This document shows, one piece after another, positions 1 through 11,005 of a stretch of 64,000 bases of DNA (positions are counted from its first letter, which is position 1; each line of letters starts with the position of its first letter). The notes beneath the pieces were generated by a model. It was not told where the DNA came from and ran no database searches. It worked only from the letters and a program-made list of their open reading frames with translations. The stretch is taken from assembly GCA_009746045.1 (NCBI GenBank), contig RPFO01000276.1, positions 4,185,707-4,249,706 on the forward strand, given 5' to 3'. Both the position numbers and the translations under genes were made by a program. The DNA comes from Mesostigma viride (Eukaryota > Streptophyta > Mesostigmatophyceae > Mesostigmatales > Mesostigmataceae).

Positions 1-695
1 GCAAAAGGGATTAAAAATCCGCATGAAAAACCTGGTGAAAAATAAGAGGGAGAGGGGGGGATCAATACCCTCACAACTCGGCATCATACCTGGCAACTTC
101 TACATGGGAACTTGGAAAGAGAGCCGAGTTGTAATATGTCGACAGCACTCACTTAGCCCCTGGAAGCTCGAATGGCGCTGGCTTTGTGGGTGTCTTCTTC
201 TCCACCTTTGGCAGCGTCTGTTGGCCGTATTCCTGCATACAGATTGTATAGGGGGTCCGCGCCGAAAATCCATTGGATGAGGGAAATAGCTATCATTCCG
301 AGACGACAGCACGCGGTTAATCAGCCAAGAAGCAGATTATAACGTCGCCGAAACATCCTGATCCATAATACCTGGACAGGTAGGAGATCTAGAAGCTTAA
401 AGTGATTTTGAAAGGCATGCGGACATTCGCGAAAAATACGCAAGGCACTTACTGGAGCTTTGTGCAAAGCGGCCGGAACGGGCCTCGCAACAATGGTAGG
501 CGTTTTCGACTCTGCCTTCGCGGAGGTGACGAACTATGGGGGCTGCACCCGCAGGCGAAAAACAACGTAGACCACAGTCGGCCACTGGCTACCACACCAT
601 CACGGTCACTGGACGTGCGGTGGCGGGCGTGGTGGGCGCATCCGGCGGTGCGCGCCTGCAAAACACCGCATCAATTACCTGGGCGGGCAGGGTGC
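1..695. other. no gene recognised
   Basis: Open reading frames here are short and unlike any family I know. I see no tandem repeat, RNA gene or clear splice structure. The stretch leads directly into the fold-back element that follows. Confidence 0.4.
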
Positions 696-1445
696 GCACC
701 TTCCAAAGTCCCTGGTGTGTGTCAGTGCAGCGTCGACATGGCATGCGTGGAGGATATTTGCGTACGTACGACGAATCATGTGAAACGACTGGTCCAACCT
801 GAAAAATTTTAAATTTTTGCCGTGTCCAGTAACGGTCCTAGGTTGCACCCGCGGGCCGTTCCGACAGCTGTACAGAAAAGATCACAAAGATACGCCGCGC
901 AACGACGCCTGTGCCCGGCAAATCATTTGTGAGCCCGGAACTGAACAGTCACTGCAAATGTCGAGTATTTATTGCTCCATCCCCACAAAAAAGCGTTCCG
1001 GACCTGTTCGAAGCGAAGAGCACTGACAGGGATCGGACCCGAGCCAGATTTGTGTGCGGACCATGATGGCTGGCCTCCCTCACTCCGCAACCTCACTCTG
1101 GACGCAGGTTCGAATCCTGTCAGTGCTATTCGCTTCGAACAGTTCCGGAACGCTTTTTTTGGGGGGTGGAGCAATAGATTTTCGACGTTTGTAGTGACTG
1201 TTCAGTTCCCGACTCACATTTGCCGGGCACTGGCGTCATTCCGCGGCGTATCTTTCTGATCTATTCTGTACAGCTGCCGGAACGGCCCGCGGGTGCAACC
1301 TAGGACCGTTACTGGACACGGCAAAAATTCAAAATTTTTTAGGTTGGACCAGTCGTTTCACATGATTCGTCGTACGTACGCAAATATCCTCCACGCATGC
1401 CATGTCGACGCTGCACTGACACACACCAGGGACTTTGGAAGGTGC
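696..1445. mobile_element. fold-back element with ~340-bp inverted arms
   Basis: The left arm starts GCACCTTCCAAAGTCCCTGG at 696. Its reverse complement closes the right arm at 1445. The arms remain alignable inward to about 1036 and 1105, with small indels, leaving a loop of roughly 70 bp. Shared landmarks include the CCTAGGTTGCACCCGCGGGCC block (about 838 and 1300) and an A/T tract next to it. No transposase or target-site duplication is evident. The inner arm ends look like the T-arm and acceptor of a tRNA, described separately. Confidence 0.8.
1019..1127 (+). other. tRNA-like (degenerate) sequence at the fold-back centre
   Basis: AGCACTG at 1019-1025 pairs perfectly with CAGTGCT at 1121-1127, as in a 7-bp acceptor stem. 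Just before the 3' half lies GGTTCGAATCC, a match to the pol III B box and T-loop, in a GCAGG/CCTGT stem. No A box or D-arm is visible in the 5' half, and the span (109 nt) is too long for a simple tRNA. I read it as a tRNA 3'-half relic built into the fold-back, not a working tRNA. Confidence 0.3.
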
Positions 1446-1661
1446 CGTAAGAATTGTCTTGCGAAATGAAAGCTTAGCCGTATGCACTGTTCTGAAAAAA
1501 TCTGATTTGTAAAAATGGAGAAAAAAAAAAAAAGGGAAAAAAACTAAAAAAAAAGAACCCTGAAAACTGACATGCCGCAAAAAGGATTCGACACGGCGAC
1601 TGCCGGTCTCATCCAGGTATTGGGTAGGGTGTAGATCCCCACCGGGGGTGTAGATCCCCCT

Positions 1662-1898
1662 GCTATTCGCTCGAACAGTTCTGGATGTACCACCTACATG
1701 CTATTGTACAATATATAGTGGTAACGGAGAATAAAAAATGAAGAGACGACAAAATGCCTTTGCACCAATAGGAGTCGACACTGCGTGTTCAGACTCCCAA
1801 GTACTCGGGCACCCACACCTGCCGGGGGAGTACATTGTAATGCTATTCACTAGAACAGTTCCGGATGTAGCGTTAGTGATGATGTTGTACAATATATT
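1662..1898 (+). repeat. direct repeat pair, ~55 bp
   Basis: Copies at 1662-1717 and 1842-1898 share GCTATTC-CT-GAACAGTTC-GGATGTA followed by a TTGTACAATATAT end. The same GCTATTCGCTTCGAACAGTT core occurs in both arms of the fold-back at 1000-1150, so these may be fragments of the same family. Confidence 0.5.
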
Positions 1899-2349
1899 TC
1901 AATCACGTTTGTCAGAGTGTGCGTTTTTCCGACATGTAGGGCAGGTTGTACAACATTCTGTGCGCCAACCATGTGTACTACATGTATCGATTAGTATCAC
2001 TACATGTATATTCCATCATGATCGCAGGATTAGTAACTACTGGGCTACATGTTAGTGTACCCTTACTAGGCTACTATGTAGAACCTTCAGAACCTGATTC
2101 TACCTTCCAAAATTCTAATTATGCGCCATGGATCAGTTCTGAAATGTAGAACGAGCCTACGTGGAGGGCATGACATCAGTCCAGCTGGCACCGCCGCGCA
2201 CCATGACCGAGGGAACACGCCGTCACGTGCATGTAATGCAATGTTTGGAGACGACGGGCATGCATGCATGGTTAAGGGGACTCGGCGCGGCGAATATTTT
2301 CCGCGCCAAAAAAATTCCGCGGTACCCTCCGTACCGTGAAAAGTGGGTG
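1899..2349. other. no gene recognised; left flank of the giant TIR element
   Basis: No convincing coding sequence. The last ~70 bp (GCGCC, A-tract, TTCCGCGG) resemble the sequence just outside the related TIR at 63800-63876. The true element end may therefore lie slightly further out than the point where left/right symmetry stops. Confidence 0.35.
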
Positions 2350-3376
2350 CACGGTGCGCGCACCCCTTGCGGAAGTGGCCATGGCGACTGCTTTTAGACG
2401 AAACGTGACAAATCTGGCTCGCGGAAAGCAGAAAAAATGCTCGATTCTTGGAGAAAATTAGTTACTGATTCTAATTTATGGTGGGATAGTTGCGATCTAT
2501 AATGTCGCGGGCTCTTTTTCTTTACCATCGGCAGGGGGGTCCGGCCTGAATTTCTGTCGGGATGAATAAAGTATAATTGATGCCTGCAGGTGTGATTGTC
2601 GATTGTTGCCAGTTTTGATGGTCGTAAGGAAAGCTAGTTTAATGATGTTTCTAAAGCCGTAAAAATTCCCGCTGCTATCTTTACCTTTCCCGTCATTTTG
2701 CGGTAAGATAACATTAGGCCTGCGCGATGCGCGCCCGACCTCTCCATGAAAGGGTGGCCTTTCTTGTGCGCCTGGGCACGAATAAATGCCCGTTATGGTA
2801 CGTTCTTGTATTAAACGTCCTAAGATAGCGCTTTCCTGCTTTCTTAGCTCGTTGAGCGTAAGCTTTTTGCCTTCTTTCCGGCCAGATGCAGCCATGAAGT
2901 TGCGGGTCCTGGCGCTGCATCGCTGGATTCCTGGATGTTTTTAAGCAAGTTCGTCTGTGACGTGGCTGGCTTTCTGCAGCGCGTGGCCCACAACCTGTCG
3001 GGAAGGTGTAATGCTTTTATTTCCATGCTTCTCTGAAATTTCTTGTGCTTTATAGACAGTTGTGTTCGAGGAAATTCACGCGGTCTTCCTAAGCAGCGGC
3101 ATCATTTTCCCCAGACACTGACGAGCTGGCACCTGTCTCCTAAAGAGAGCGGCTCGTGCTTGTTAGAAAGGAGGCAGTGTGCATTTTGCGGGACACAATG
3201 CTTTGGTGGCACATGCGTCAGGTAGGCTGTTCCAATGGTCTCTTCACCTTTCCCACTGAGTAAATGTTAGCATTTGTCATGCTAACCAGAGCAGCTAGCC
3301 ACAGGTTGGCTGGATAAAAAGTCAGCTTATTTTCTCTTTATATACTGCGTGTGTGGTCCTCCACGTGTCCGGCTTG
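2350..3376 (+). repeat. left terminal inverted repeat of the 13.2-kb element
   Basis: It runs from CACGGTGCGCGCACCCCTTG to CACGTGTCCGGCTTG and matches the reverse complement of 14506-15539 with scattered substitutions and small indels, judged by eye as mid-90s percent identity. The satellite array starts immediately inside. Confidence 0.85.
2497..2895 (-). CDS. hypothetical 132-aa reading frame inside the left TIR
   Basis: This frame reads outward toward the element end. It begins MAASGRKEGKKLTLNELRKQ, is basic, and ends in a Lys/Glu-rich tail. I recognise no family. The equivalent region of the right TIR is broken by frame changes and preserves only the distal part (15143-15418). Conservation between TIRs therefore does not argue for a functional protein; it may simply reflect homogenised repeats. 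No ribosome-start context or splice signals were assessed. Confidence 0.2.
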   Translation of the reverse strand: MAASGRKEGKKLTLNELRKQESAILGRLIQERTITGIYSCPGAQERPPFHGEVGRASRRPNVILPQNDGKGKDSSGNFYGFRNIIKLAFLTTIKTGNNRQSHLQASIILYSSRQKFRPDPPADGKEKEPATL

Positions 3377-4357
3377 CCATGATGACACCATGGGAGCCTG
3401 AATCCTAATCATTAATTACATACATGCCATCCATGTACGTACACGGGCCATGATGACACCATGGGAGCCTAAATCCTCCTCATTTTTTTTTTCTTTGACA
3501 TCCATGTACGTAGACGGGCCATGATGACACCATGGGAGCCTGAATCCTCATCATTAATTACATAAATGACATCCATGTACGTAGACAAGCCATGATGACA
3601 CCAATGGAGCCTGAATCCTCATCATTAATTACATAAATGCCATCCATGTACGTACACAGGCGATGATGACACCATGGGAGCCTAAATCCTCCTCATGAAT
3701 TACATAAATGCCAACCATGTACATAGGCCAGCCATGGAGAGTCACACCATGGGAGCCTGAATCCTCCTCATTAATTACATACATGCCAACCATGTACGTA
3801 GACAAGCCATGATGACACCATGGGAGCCTGAATCCTCATCATTTACTTTTCCTTGACATCCATGTACGTAGACGGGCCATGATGACACCATGGGAGCCTG
3901 AATCCTCATCATTAATAACATAAATGCCATCCATGTACGTAGGCCAGCCATGATGACACCATGGGAGCCTGAATCCTCCTCATTAATTACATAAATGCCA
4001 ACCATGTACGTAGACAAGCCATGATGACACCATGGGAGCCTGAATCCTAATCATTTACTATTCCTTGACATCCATGTACGTAGACGGGCCATGATGACAC
4101 CATGGGAGCCTGAATCCTCATCATTTACTATTCCTTGACATCCATGTACGTAGGCCAGCCATGGAGACACCATGGGAGCCTGAATCCTCATCATTAATTA
4201 CATACTTGCCATTCATGTACGTAGACAAGCCATGATGACACCATGGGAGCCTGAATCCTCATCATTTACTACTCCTTGACATCCATGTACGTAGGCCAGC
4301 CATGGAGACACCATGGGAGCCTGAATCCTCCTCATTAATTACATAAATGCCAACCAA
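3377..4357 (-). repeat. 71-bp satellite, inverted block
   Basis: About 14 units of the same monomer as the next block but on the opposite strand. Each contains the complement of GATTCAGGCTCCCATGGTGT and of CTACGTACATGGATGGCA. The monomer is 71 bp where intact, with one variable patch that alternates between an ATTTATGTAATTA-type and an AGGAATAGTAA-type filling. The block ends abruptly near 4357, where the array flips. Confidence 0.9.
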
Positions 4358-7300
4358 TGCTCCCATGGTGTCATCATGGCTTGTCTACGTACATGGATGG
4401 CATTTATGTAATTAATGATGAGGATTCAGGCTCCCATGGGGTCATCATGGCTTGTCTACGTACATGGTTGGCATTTATGTAATTAATGAGGAGGATTCAG
4501 GCTCCCATGGTGTCTCCATGGCTGGCCTACGTACATGGATGGCATTTATGTAATTAATGAGGAGGATTTAGGCTCCCATGGTGTCATCATGGCCCGTCTA
4601 CGTACATGGATGGCCTTTATGTAAGTAATGATGAGGATTCAGGCTCCCATGGTGTCATCATGGCCCGTCTACGTACATGGATGTCAAGGAATAGTAAATG
4701 ATGAGGATTCAGGCTCCCATGGTGTCTCCATGGTCCGTCTACGTACATGAATGGCAAGTATGTAATTAATGATGAGGATTCAGGCTCCCATGGTGTCATC
4801 ATGGCTGGCCTACGTACATGAATGGCATTTATGTAATTAATGATGAGGATTCAGGCTCCCATGGTGTCATCATGGCCCGTCTACGTACATGGATGGCATT
4901 TTTGTATATAATGATGAGGATTCAGGCTCCCATGGGGTCATCATGGCTTGTCTACGTACATGGTTGGCATTTATGTAATTAATGAGGAGGATTCAGGCTC
5001 CCATGGTGTCTCCATGGCTGGCCTACGTACATGGATGGCCTTTATGTAAGTAATGATGAGGATTCAGGCTCCCATGGTGTCATCATGGCTTGTCTACGTA
5101 CATGGTTGGCATTTATGTAATTAATGAGGAGGATTCAGGCTCCCATGGGGTCATCATGGCTTGTCTACGTACATGGATGGCATGTATGTAATTAATGATT
5201 AGGATTCAGGCTCCCATGGTGTCATCATGGCTTGTCTACGAACATGGTTGGCATTTATGTAATTAATGAGGAGGATTCAGGCTCCCATGGTGTCTCCATG
5301 GCTGGCCTACGTACATGGATGGCATTTATGTAATTAATGATGAGGATTCAGGCTCCCATGGGGTCATCATGGCTTGTCTACGTACATGGATGGCATGTAT
5401 GTAATTAATGAGGAGGATTCAGGCTCCCATGGTGTCTCCATGGCTGGCCTACGTATGTACATGGATGTCAAGGAAAACAAAATGATGAGGATTCAGGCTC
5501 CCATGGTGTCATCATGGCCCGTCTACGTATGTACATGGTTGGCATTTATGTAATTAATGAGGAGGATTCAGGCTCCCATGGTGTCTCCATGGCTGGCCTA
5601 CGTACATGGATGGCATTTATGTATTTAATGATGAGGATTCAGGCTCCCATGGTGTCATCATGGCTTGTCTACCTACATGGTTGGCATTTATGTAACCTGA
5701 ATCCTCTCATAAAAAAAATGAAGAGGATTCAGGCTCCATTGGTGTCATCATGGCTGGCCTACGTACATGGATGTCAAGGAATAGTAAATGATGAGGATTC
5801 AGGCTCCCATGGTGTCATCATGGCTTGTCTACGTACATGGTTGGCATTTATGTAATGAATGTGGAGGATTCAGGCTCCCATGGTGTCTCCATGGCTGGCC
5901 TACGTACATGGATGGCATTTATGTAATTAATGAGGAGGATTTAGGCTCCCATGGTGTCATCATCGCCCGTCTACGTATATGGATGGCATTTATGTAATTA
6001 ATGATGAGGATTCAGGCTCCCATGGTGTCATCATGGCCCGTCTACGTACATGGATGTCATTTATGTAATTAATGATGAGGATTCAGGCTCCCATGGTGTC
6101 GTCATGGCCCGTCTACGTACATGGATGTCAAAGAAAAAAAAAATGATGAGGATTCAGGCTCCCATGGGGTCATCATGGCCCGTCTACGTACATGGATGTC
6201 AAGGAATAGTAAATGATTAGGATTCAGGCTCCCATGGTGTCTCCATGGCTGGCCTACGTATGTACATGGATGTCAAAGAAAACAAAATGATGAGGATTCA
6301 GGCTCCCATGGTGTCATCATGGCCCGTCTACGTACATGGATGTCAAGGAATAGTAAATGATGAGGATTCAGGCTCCCATGGTGTCATCATGGCCTGTCTA
6401 CGTACATGGATGGCATGTATGTAATTAATGATGAGGATTCAGGCTCCATTGGTGTCATCATGGCTTGTCTACGTATGTACATGGATGTCAAAGAAAAAAA
6501 AATGATGAGGATTCAGGCTCCCATGGTGTCATCATGGCTTGTCTACGTACATGGTTGGCATTTATGTAATTAATGAGGAGGATTCAGGCTCCCATGGTGT
6601 CTCCATGGCTGGCCTACGTACATGGATGGCATTTATGTATTTAATGATGAGGATTCAGGCTCCCATGGTGTCATCATGGCTTGTCTACCTACATGGTTGG
6701 CATTTATGTAACCTGAATCCTCTCATAAAAAAAATGAAGAGGATTCAGGCTCCATTGGTGTCATCATGGCTGGCCTACGTACATGGATGTCAAGGAATAG
6801 TAAATGATGAGGATTCAGGCTCCCATGGTGTCTCCATGGCTGGCCTACGTACATGGATGGCATTTATGTATTTAATGATGAGGATTCAGGCTCCCATGGT
6901 GTCATCATGGCTTGTCTACCTACATGGTTGGCATTTATGTAATTAATGAGGAGGATTTAGGCTCCCATGGTGTCATCATCGCCCGTCTACGTACATGGAT
7001 GGCATTTATGTAATTAATGATGAGGATTCAGGCTCCCATGGTGTCATCATGGCCCGTGTACGTACATGGATGGCATTTTTGTATATAATGATGAGGATTC
7101 AGGCTCCCATGGTGTCATCATGGCCCGTCTACGTACATGGATGGCATTTTTGTATATAATGATGAGGATTCAGGCTCCCATGGTGTCATCATGGCTTGTC
7201 TACGTACATGGTTGGCATTTATGTCATTAATGAGGAGGATTCAGGCTCCCATGGTGTCTCCATGGCTGGCCTACGTACATGGATGGCATTTATGTAATTA

Positions 7301-10300
7301 ATGATGAGGATTCAGGCTCCCATGGTGTCATCATTGCCCGTGTACGTACATGGATGGCATTTTTGTAATTAATGATGAGGATTCAGGCTCCCATGGTGTC
7401 ATCATGGCCCGTCTACGTACATGGATGGCATTTATGTAATTAATGATGAGGATTCAGGCTCCCATGGTGTCATCATCGCCCGTGTACGTACATGGATGGC
7501 ATGTATTTTTTAATGATGAGGATTCAGGCTCCCATGGTGTCATCATGGCCCGTCTACGTACATGGTTGGCATTTATGTAATTAATGAGGAGGATTCAGGC
7601 TCCCATGGTGTCATCATGGCCCGTCTACGTACATGGATGTCAAGGAATAGTAAATGATGAGGATTCAGGCTCCCATGGTGTCATCATGGCTTGTCTACGT
7701 ACATGGTTGGCATTTATGTAACCTGAATCCTCTCATAAAAAAAATGAAGAGGATTCAGGCTCCATTGGTGTCATCATGGCTGGCCTACGTACATGGATGT
7801 CCAGGAATAGTAAATTATGAGGATTCAGGCTCCCATGGTGTCATCATGGCTTGTCTACGTACATGGTTGGCATTTATGTTATTAATGATGAGGATTCAGG
7901 CTCCCATGGTGTCATCATGGCCCGTCTACGTACATGGATGTCATTTATGTAATTAATGATGAGGATTCAGGCTCCCATGGTGTCATCATGGCCCGTCTAC
8001 GTACATGGATGTCAAAGAAAAAAAAAATGATGAGGATTCAGGCTCCCATGGGGTCATCATGGCTTGTCTACGTACATGGATGGCATGTATGTAATTAATG
8101 ATGAGGATTCAGGCTCCCATGGTGTCTCCATGGCCCGTCTACGTACATGAATGGCAAGTATGTAATTAATGATGAGGATTCAGGCTCCCATGGTGTCATC
8201 ATGGCTGGCCTACGTACATGAATGGCATTTATGTAATTAATGATGAGGATTCAGGCTCCCATGGTGTCATCATGGCCCGTCTACGTACATGGATGGCATT
8301 TTTGTATATAATGATGAGGATTCAGGCTCCCATGGTGTCATCATGGCTTGTCTACGTACATGGATGGCATTTATGTAATTAATGATGAGGATTCAGGCTC
8401 CCATGGTGTCATCATGGCCCGTCTACGTACATGGATGTCAAGGAATAGTAAATGATGAGGATTCAGGCTCCCATGGTGTCTCCATGGCCCGTCTACGTAC
8501 ATGAATGGCAAGTATGTAATTAATGATGAGGATTCAGGCTCCCATGGTGTCATCATGGCCCGTCTACGTACATGGATGTCATTTATGTAATTAATGATGA
8601 GGATTCAGGCTCCCATGGTGTCATCATGGCCCGTCTACGTACATGGATGTCAAAGAAAAAAAAAATGATGAGGATTCAGGCTCCCATGGGGTCATCATGG
8701 CTTGTCTACGTACATGGATGGCATGTATGTAATTAATGATTAGGATTCAGGCTCCCATGGTGTCATCATGGCTTGTCTACGTACATGGTTGGCATTTATG
8801 TAATTAATGAGGAGGATTCAGGCTCCCATGGTGTCTCCATGGCTGGCCTACGTACATGGATGTCAAGGAATAGTAAATGATGAGGATTCAGGCTCCCATG
8901 GGGTCATCATGGCTTGTCTACGTACATGGATGGCATGTATGTAATTAATGAGGAGGATTCAGGCTCCCATGGTGTCTCCATGGCTGGCCTACGTATGTAC
9001 ATGGATGTCAAGGAAAACAAAATGATGAGGATTCAGGCTCCCATGGTGTCATCATGGCCCGTCTACGTACATGGTTGGCATTTATGTAATTAATGAGGAG
9101 GATTCAGGCTCCCATGGTGTCTCCATGGCTGGCCTACGTACATGGATGGCATTTATGTATTTAATGATGAGGATTCAGGCTCCCATGGTGTCATCATGGC
9201 TTGTCTACCTACATGGTTGGCATTTATGTAACCTGAATCCTCTTATAAAAAAAATGAAGAGGATTCAGGCTCCATTGGTGTCATCATGGCTGGCCTACGT
9301 ACATGGATGTCAAGGAATAGTAAATGATGAGGATTCAGGCTCCCATGGTGTCATCATGGCTTGTCTACGTACATGGTTGGCATTTATGTAATGAATGTGG
9401 AGGATTCAGGCTCCCATGGTGTCTCCATGGCTGGCCTACGTACATGGATGGCATTTATGTAATTAATGAGGAGGATTTAGGCTCCCATGGTGTCATCATC
9501 GCCCGTCTACGTACATGGATGGCATTTATGTAATTAATGATGAGGATTCAGGCTCCCATGGTGTCATCATGGCCCGTCTACGTACATGGATGTCATTTAT
9601 GTAATTAATGATGAGGATTCAGGCTCCCATGGTGTCGTCATGGCCCGTCTACGTACATGGATGTCAAAGAAAAAAAAATGATGAGGATTCAGGCTCCCAT
9701 GGGGTCATCATGGCCCGTCTACGTACATGGATGTCAAGGAATAGTAAATGATGAGGATTCAGGCTCCCATGGTGTCTCCATGGCTGGCCTACGTATGTAC
9801 ATGGATGTCAAAGAAAACAAAATGATGAGGATTCAGGCTCCCATGGTGTCATCATGGCCCGTCTACGTACATGGATGTCAAGGAATAGTAAATGATGAGG
9901 ATTCAGGCTCCCATGGTGTCATCATGGCCTGTCTACGTACATGGATGGCATGTATGTAATTAATGATGAGGATTCAGGCTCCATTGGTGTCATCATGGCT
10001 TGTCTACGTATGTACATGGATGTCAAAGAAAAAAAAATGATGAGGATTCAGGCTCCCATGGTGTCATCATGGCTTGTCTACGTACATGGTTGGCATTTAT
10101 GTAATTAATGAGGAGGATTCAGGCTCCCATGGTGTCTCCATGGCTGGCCTACGTACATGGATGGCATTTATGTATTTAATGATGAGGATTCAGGCTCCCA
10201 TGGTGTCATCATGGCTTGTCTACCTACATGGTTGGCATTTATGTAACCTGAATCCTCTCATAAAAAAAATGAAGAGGATTCAGGCTCCATTGGTGTCATC

Positions 10301-11005
10301 ATGGCTGGCCTACGTACATGGATGTCAAGGAATAGTAAATGATGAGGATTCAGGCTCCCATGGTGTCTCCATGGCTGGCCTACGTACATGGATGGCATTT
10401 ATGTATTTAATGATGAGGATTCAGGCTCCCATGGTGTCATCATGGCTTGTCTACCTACATGGTTGGCATTTATGTAATTAATGAGGAGGATTTAGGCTCC
10501 CATGGTGTCATCATCGCCCGTCTACGTACATGGATGGCATTTATGTAATTAATGATGAGGATTCAGGCTCCCATGGTGTCATCATGGCCCGTCTACGTAC
10601 ATGGATGTCAAGGAATAGTAAATGATGAGGATTCAGGCTCCCATGGTGTCTCCATGGCCCGTCTACGTACATGAATGGCAAGTATGTAATTAATGATGAG
10701 GATTCAGGCTCCCATGGTGTCATCATGGCCCGTCTACGTACATGGATGTCATTTATGTAATTAATGATGAGGATTCAGGCTCCCATGGTGTCATCATGGC
10801 CCGTCTACGTACATGGATGTCAAAAAAAAAAAAATGATGAGGATTCAGGCTCCCATGGGGTCATCATGGCTTGTCTACGTACATGGATGGCATGTATGTA
10901 ATTAATGAGGAGGATTCAGGCTCCCATGGTGTCTCCATGGCTGGCCTACGTACATGGATGTCAAGGAATAGTAAATCATGAGGATTCAGGCTCCCATGGT
11001 GTCAT
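4358..11005 (+). repeat. 71-bp satellite, main block
   Basis: Roughly 93 direct monomers of 71 bp. Monomers come in recurring variants: TCATCATGGCC/TTG, TCTCCATGGCT, and the two linker types. The same order of variants recurs about 3,535 bp apart, for example 6539-6946 against 10074-10481. Short frames of about 60-135 codons arise because some variants lack stops; they are repeat artefacts, not genes. The block is interrupted at 11006 by a retroelement and resumes at 13018. Confidence 0.93.
5694..10284 (+). repeat. hairpin-bearing satellite variant, five copies
   Basis: At about 5695, 6712, 7722, 9232 and 10247 the linker is replaced by CCTGAATCCTCT, an A-rich 14-nt loop, and AGAGGATTCAGG. 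This is a 12-bp perfect stem that inverts the start of the next monomer. The span given covers all five copies; ordinary monomers lie between them. Confidence 0.8.

Noticed and set aside
1019-1127. A functional tRNA gene
   Set aside because: The T-arm and acceptor are good, but there is no D-arm or A box, the span is too long, and it sits at the centre of an inverted repeat.
5514-10481. Several 60-135 codon frames reading SGSHGVSMAGLRTWMAFM-type peptides
   Set aside because: They follow the 71-bp satellite exactly, and lengths depend only on which monomer variants lack stops. They are repeat artefacts.
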